Positions 62,725 to 64,000 of a stretch of DNA of 64,000 bases are shown here, one piece after another. This DNA is from an uncultured Pseudodesulfovibrio sp. (GTDB lineage Bacteria; Desulfobacterota; Desulfovibrionia; Desulfovibrionales; Desulfovibrionaceae). How positions within the stretch are numbered: position 1 is the first letter of the stretch; each line of letters opens with the position of its first letter. The DNA is taken from the NCBI RefSeq assembly GCF_963677845.1, contig NZ_OY782498.1:2239518-2303517 (forward strand), written 5' to 3'. Position numbers and translations under genes: made by a program. The notes below the pieces were generated by a model. It did not search any database and was not told the origin of the DNA. It saw only the letters and a list, made by a program, of their open reading frames with translations.

Positions 62725-64000
62725 ATGTGTGGAATTTTTGCTGTCGTCGTTGACAAAACAAAGACCTCCCCTCAACTCTTCCATCAAAGCATCCGAAAAC
62801 TCTTTCTGGAGTCCGAATTGCGAGGTCGGGAGTCTTCGGGGCTGGGAATCCTTTTTGAAAACTCACTGTACGTCCACAAGGAATCAAACAGTGCAAGACA
62901 CATGCTTGCTACAGACGAATACACCCAGCTTGAAGACTCCATCCAGTGGGATAATACCGATTCTGGCATTGTCGCAGCCATCGGCCACTGCCGATTGGTC
63001 ACCAACGGGAGCCAGGCTCTCCACCACAACAACCAGCCCATCATAAAAGAACAGATCGTCGCCGTTCACAACGGCATCATCACCAACGAAGCATATCTTT
63101 GGGGCACACTCAAAAACGAAAAACGCCAATACGACGTCGACACAGAAGTTTTCCTGGCCCGCCTACACGAGTCACTCGCCAATGGCCGCGATCTGGAAGG
63201 AGCGTGGGCAGACTCCTATGCAAATCTTGAAGGCTCCGTCAGCATCTGTGCCCTTCACTCCGACCGCAAGACCCTGGTCTGCGCGACTGACAATGGCTCC
63301 CTCTATTTCTACCGAGACGAAACCGCCGGGATAACTTTTTTTGCGTCCGAGGCTCCGTTCATCAAGGCTGTGCTGAAAGAATGCGGCCCTCAATTCGAGC
63401 TAAAAAGCAGTTCTATTGAGCACATTGCTCCCAAACAGGGGGTCATGATCGACCTACAGGATTTCACAGCTACGCAATTCGATGTAACTGCTCCTGACTC
63501 GCGCCACACGACAGCCCCTGTCGCCCCCGGATCAGTCAACCTCATAGATTTTGCAAGCCTGAATTCTCCTGAAAACGTAAACCTGAGAAGATGTACCAAA
63601 TGCATTCTTCCTGAAACGATGCCCTTTATCGAATTCGATGAAGACGGTGTCTGCAATTTTTGCAACTCCCACGTCCCAAGACAGGCAAAGGGGGAACAGG
63701 CCCTTCTCGACATCCTCGAACCCCACCGCAAGTCCAACAACGAATACGATTGTCTCGTCGGACTCAGCGGCGGAAGAGATTCGACCTACGGTCTCTACCT
63801 TCTCAAGGAAAAATTTGGAATGAACCCGGTCGCGTTCACTTATGACTGGGGGATGGTAACAGACCTTGCTAGGCGAAACATATACAGAACTTGCGGAAAG
63901 CTCGGCGTCGAGCACGTTCTCATTTCGGCAGACATAAGAAGAAAACGGGAAAACGTCAGGAAGAACGTCAAGGCATGGCTGAAAAGGCCGACCCTCGGGA
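62725..64000 (+). CDS. Glutaminase fused to WbpG/PseA-type N-acetyl sugar amidotransferase (cut by window edge)
   Basis: From ATG 62725 (AGGAG nine bases before) the frame is open to the last base, 425 residues so far. Residues 1-260 form a class II glutaminase with Cys2 (MCGIFAV), RGRESSG and HNGIITN. A four-cysteine zinc site follows (Cys290, Cys293, Cys310 and Cys313, in RRCTKCILP and CNFC). A PP-loop ATPase domain then begins with SGGRDS at 348-353. The second half is the WbpG/PseA type, which makes acetamidino groups on sugars and normally relies on separate HisH/HisF-like ammonia suppliers. Here the ammonia source is in the same chain. Confidence 0.85.
   Translation, partial: MCGIFAVVVDKTKTSPQLFHQSIRKLFLESELRGRESSGLGILFENSLYVHKESNSARHMLATDEYTQLEDSIQWDNTDSGIVAAIGHCRLVTNGSQALHHNNQPIIKEQIVAVHNGIITNEAYLWGTLKNEKRQYDVDTEVFLARLHESLANGRDLEGAWADSYANLEGSVSICALHSDRKTLVCATDNGSLYFYRDETAGITFFASEAPFIKAVLKECGPQFELKSSSIEHIAPKQGVMIDLQDFTATQFDVTAPDSRHTTAPVAPGSVNLIDFASLNSPENVNLRRCTKCILPETMPFIEFDEDGVCNFCNSHVPRQAKGEQALLDILEPHRKSNNEYDCLVGLSGGRDSTYGLYLLKEKFGMNPVAFTYDWGMVTDLARRNIYRTCGKLGVEHVLISADIRRKRENVRKNVKAWLKRPTLG

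Overview
The window looks like a surface-polysaccharide and secondary-lipid region from a Gram-negative bacterium. It carries many undecaprenyl-phosphate-type glycan genes, long runs of overlapping glycosyltransferases, Wzx-like flippases and PCP/Wzy-type proteins. A deltaproteobacterium, possibly a Desulfovibrio-like sulfate reducer, is my best guess from the gene mix. There is no rRNA, ribosomal protein or respiratory marker in the window to prove it. I see no tRNA, rRNA, CRISPR array or intact insertion sequence.

Layout. (1) 1-3755, minus strand: a signalling operon coding for a one-helix small protein, a PAS-GGDEF diguanylate cyclase, a PP2C/SpoIIE-type phosphatase, a SiaB-type kinase, a SiaC-type phosphoprotein and a MoxR-like AAA+ ATPase cut by the window edge. 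This is a SiaABCD-like partner-switching and c-di-GMP module. (2) 3756-5281: an XRE-type repressor gene, a 12-bp palindrome and a glycosyltransferase-2 remnant that has lost its middle, which marks the border of the glycan region. (3) 5282-12780: GT4, a NodB-like deacetylase with a GT-C-like membrane protein, and a radical SAM/SPASM protein followed by two glycosyltransferases. (4) 12955-24764, plus strand: an exported protein of unknown function, a 2616-residue polyketide/PUFA-like synthase, its Sfp-type phosphopantetheinyl transferase, a GNAT-like protein and an SDR. (5) 34838-24779, minus strand: GT4, wecB, wecC, a hexapeptide acyltransferase, a flippase, GT2, GT4 and an asparagine-synthase-like amidotransferase. 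(6) 35275-42683, plus strand, divergent from (5): a Wzz/PCP-like protein, a UDP-sulfoquinovose synthase homologue, a flippase, a Wzy-like polymerase, a second asparagine-synthase-like protein and a NeuD-type acyltransferase. (7) 48211-42722, minus strand: a UDP-sugar epimerase-like SDR, a DegT aminotransferase, a polyprenyl glycosylphosphotransferase that would start chain assembly, and an O-antigen ligase-like protein. (8) 48511-52744, plus strand: a glucuronyl C5-epimerase homologue, GT2, DUF2304 and GT-C. (9) 60089-52764, minus strand: further GT-C and GT2 proteins, an AglD/LPG-synthase-like membrane protein and a HEAT-like protein. (10) 60356-end, plus strand: a third flippase, a methyltransferase, and a glutaminase fused to a WbpG/PseA-type PP-loop amidotransferase that runs off the window.

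How the parts could work together (inference). The glycan genes provide chain initiation, ManNAcA-type uronic acid, a probable sulfonated sugar (sulfoquinovose), amidation, acylation and possible uronate C5 epimerisation, plus flipping, polymerisation and length control. The product would be a highly anionic, glycosaminoglycan-like exopolysaccharide or several polymers. The PKS operon would make an unusual acyl chain. The neighbouring GT21-like GT2, GT4 and flippase could glycosylate and export it. The Sia-like module beside the locus could couple an external signal to c-di-GMP and the sessile state.
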